Part shown: one piece after another, positions 20,355 to 21,471 of the stretch | How the letters are laid out: every line of letters begins with the position of its first letter | How positions within the stretch are numbered: position 1 is the stretch's first letter | Assembly (NCBI GenBank): GCA_002633005.1 | Contig: NMRA01000707.1 | Location: 1 to 21,471 of the forward strand | DNA: 21,471 bases | From: Phoronis australis | Taxonomy: Eukaryota > Phoronida > Phoronidae | Direction of reading: 5' to 3' | The notes under the pieces: generated by a model | What the model was told of the DNA's origin: nothing | The model's input: the letters and a program-made list of their open reading frames with translations, nothing else | Database searches by the model: none | Translations under genes and position numbers: made by a program

Positions 20355-20819
20355 ATGAGTGGTAAAACCAAGGAGAAGACAAAACAGGGTAGGAAACGTG
20401 TGCCTACTAAGGACACTGAGGAACTAGGGAAATCATCTGATTTAAAATCACTGAAGCAGCCCCCCATGTAAGTCATTTACACCAAGGAAAAATAGGTCAA
20501 CGACAAAGTGTCAAAGCTTTCACTGAAAGATGTACTCAAGGAAGCCTTGATGGGCGGTGAAATCTAATCTATGTTCAGAGGTCTACTGAAAGATCTGGTA
20601 GCACTCGAACCCAAATACCATCGTTCTTGCTACAAATGATTCACAAGACCACTGACAAAACAGAAGTCTGACGATAGTAAAAGCAGTGAAATGTTCGCAG
20701 ATGTATTTCAACAGTTTTGCTTTGAGTTTGTAGAGCAACAAAGAATCTGGCATGTGGAAATATTGCATCTGACTGTTAAAGTCACTCCTCGAGGAAACTT
20801 TGTCCAAAAGAGGTTGTAA
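20355..20819 (+). pseudogene. Broken coding relic with a YHxxCY motif
   Basis: An ATG at 20355 opens 38 Lys-rich codons (start MSGKTKEKTKQGRKR) that end at TAA 20469, overlapping a donor-like GTAAGT (20468-20473). A second frame from 20496 to TAA 20817-20819 is coding-like for 107 codons but is interrupted by TAA (20565-20567) and TGA (20637-20639). It includes LKDLVALEPKYHRSCYK, then, after the TGA, FTRP and a helical acidic segment. The pattern Y-H-x2-C-Y-x2-F-T is one I associate, from memory, with uncharacterised repetitive proteins in molluscs and cnidarians, probably transposon-linked. TGA may be a mutated CGA (Arg). No function can be assigned. Confidence 0.45.
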
Positions 20820-20829
20820 TGTATGTGTC

Positions 20830-21471
20830 TGAACTGGAATTGTGAAATCGAAATTACAGAGAATTTACACCATTCTACAACCCCTTAGTCGAAAGCGGAA
20901 TCAGAGTGATTTGTTGTTAAACAAATATTTGTTCTTGTGTAAATGCTGGAATAAAATATACTGAAACGTGAAACTGACAAAACTGCAGGAATGTCAAAGT
21001 GAGTCAGATGATGAGTAACGGTGTGATGGACGTGTATCCCAGCTGGAGGAACTTGGAAAGACATCTTCTCAAAAAACAGAAACCAGACTAGTAACTGGCA
21101 CAGTGAGCCTGGTGTTTGTGAAACATTTTTCTACTTTCATATTTATGTCTCTCGTAATGGCTTTTTGTCTTGTTAAGTACTAGTCCACGAGAGCACCAGC
21201 CATGAGCGGCAAGGTGGGGGTCAGCCGATTTTCACCAAATTTGGCACATAGGTAGTCCTATGGGATCTATAAACAGCGGTAAAATATTTTCTCAAAATAT
21301 TGCGTTTTTCTAAAGTTATAGGCTCAAACACATTTTACGGTTTCGCAGCCATGTTTTCACGGTATAAAAACTGTCCAAGTTTAACTGTTCATATTTTTCC
21401 TTGAATGAAAGCTGTTGATTTATTATTCACTTGGCATTGTTTAGTGGTGCCTGTAGATTGTTACACAGATG
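20830..21471. other. Gene-free 3' end with possible repeat sequence
   Basis: The stretch at 20940-21110 may continue the coding relic just upstream (scattered short frames with several stops). From about 21190 the text CCAGCCATGAGCGGC, then TTTTCACCAAATTTGGCACA and AGTCCTATGGGATCT looks like a moderately repetitive non-coding sequence, with CCAAATTTGG as a ten-base palindrome. I cannot name it. Confidence 0.3.

Overview
The window looks like nuclear DNA of an animal, most likely a marine invertebrate and possibly a mollusc. It has no operons and no long open frames. It carries a CA microsatellite, decayed mobile elements and a complex satellite-like array. The one convincing gene is split by introns with ordinary GT/AG sites. 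The phylum is an inference from the peptide type and gene layout; the sequence does not prove it.

The main content is a previously unmarked small gene on the + strand, assembled here from sequence signals. One coding exon (3182-3263) encodes a signal peptide and a short acidic stretch. A 6.56 kb intron follows, then a second coding exon (9824-9948) that joins in phase and encodes a six-cysteine domain ending at TAG. A consensus donor follows the stop directly, and a candidate 3' UTR exon with AATAAA lies at 12413 to about 12500. The product is a 68-residue secreted peptide with the cysteine-stabilised alpha-beta (CS-alpha-beta, defensin/scorpion-toxin-like fold) pattern C-x4-C-x3-C-x9-C-x9-C-x-C, including a GxC-x9-C gamma-core. 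The predicted mature part has nine acidic residues and no Lys or Arg, the opposite of ordinary antimicrobial defensins.

Layout: 1-2480 has no gene, only one strong foldback (2346-2406). A diverged block at 2487-2865 recurs in the same direction at 10091-10500, so both coding exons lie between direct repeats. The large intron holds small palindromes, a frameshifted reading-frame remnant (5600-5735), a CA microsatellite (6879-6970), a tRNA/SINE-like relic (about 7160-7210) and a small inverted-repeat element (9407-9562). From 12500 to the end no gene is convincing. 13541-13683 and about 19985-20187 carry inverted copies of an element with an identical 18-base terminus next to TA. Between them, 15996-19035 is a degenerate multi-unit array built from a GA(C/T)-rich core, a CTTGGCGAAAT inverted-repeat motif and higher-order duplications. 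20355-20819 is a broken coding relic, probably of a repetitive invertebrate protein family.

Only the split peptide gene looks functional. The rest is intergenic, intronic and repeat-derived sequence.
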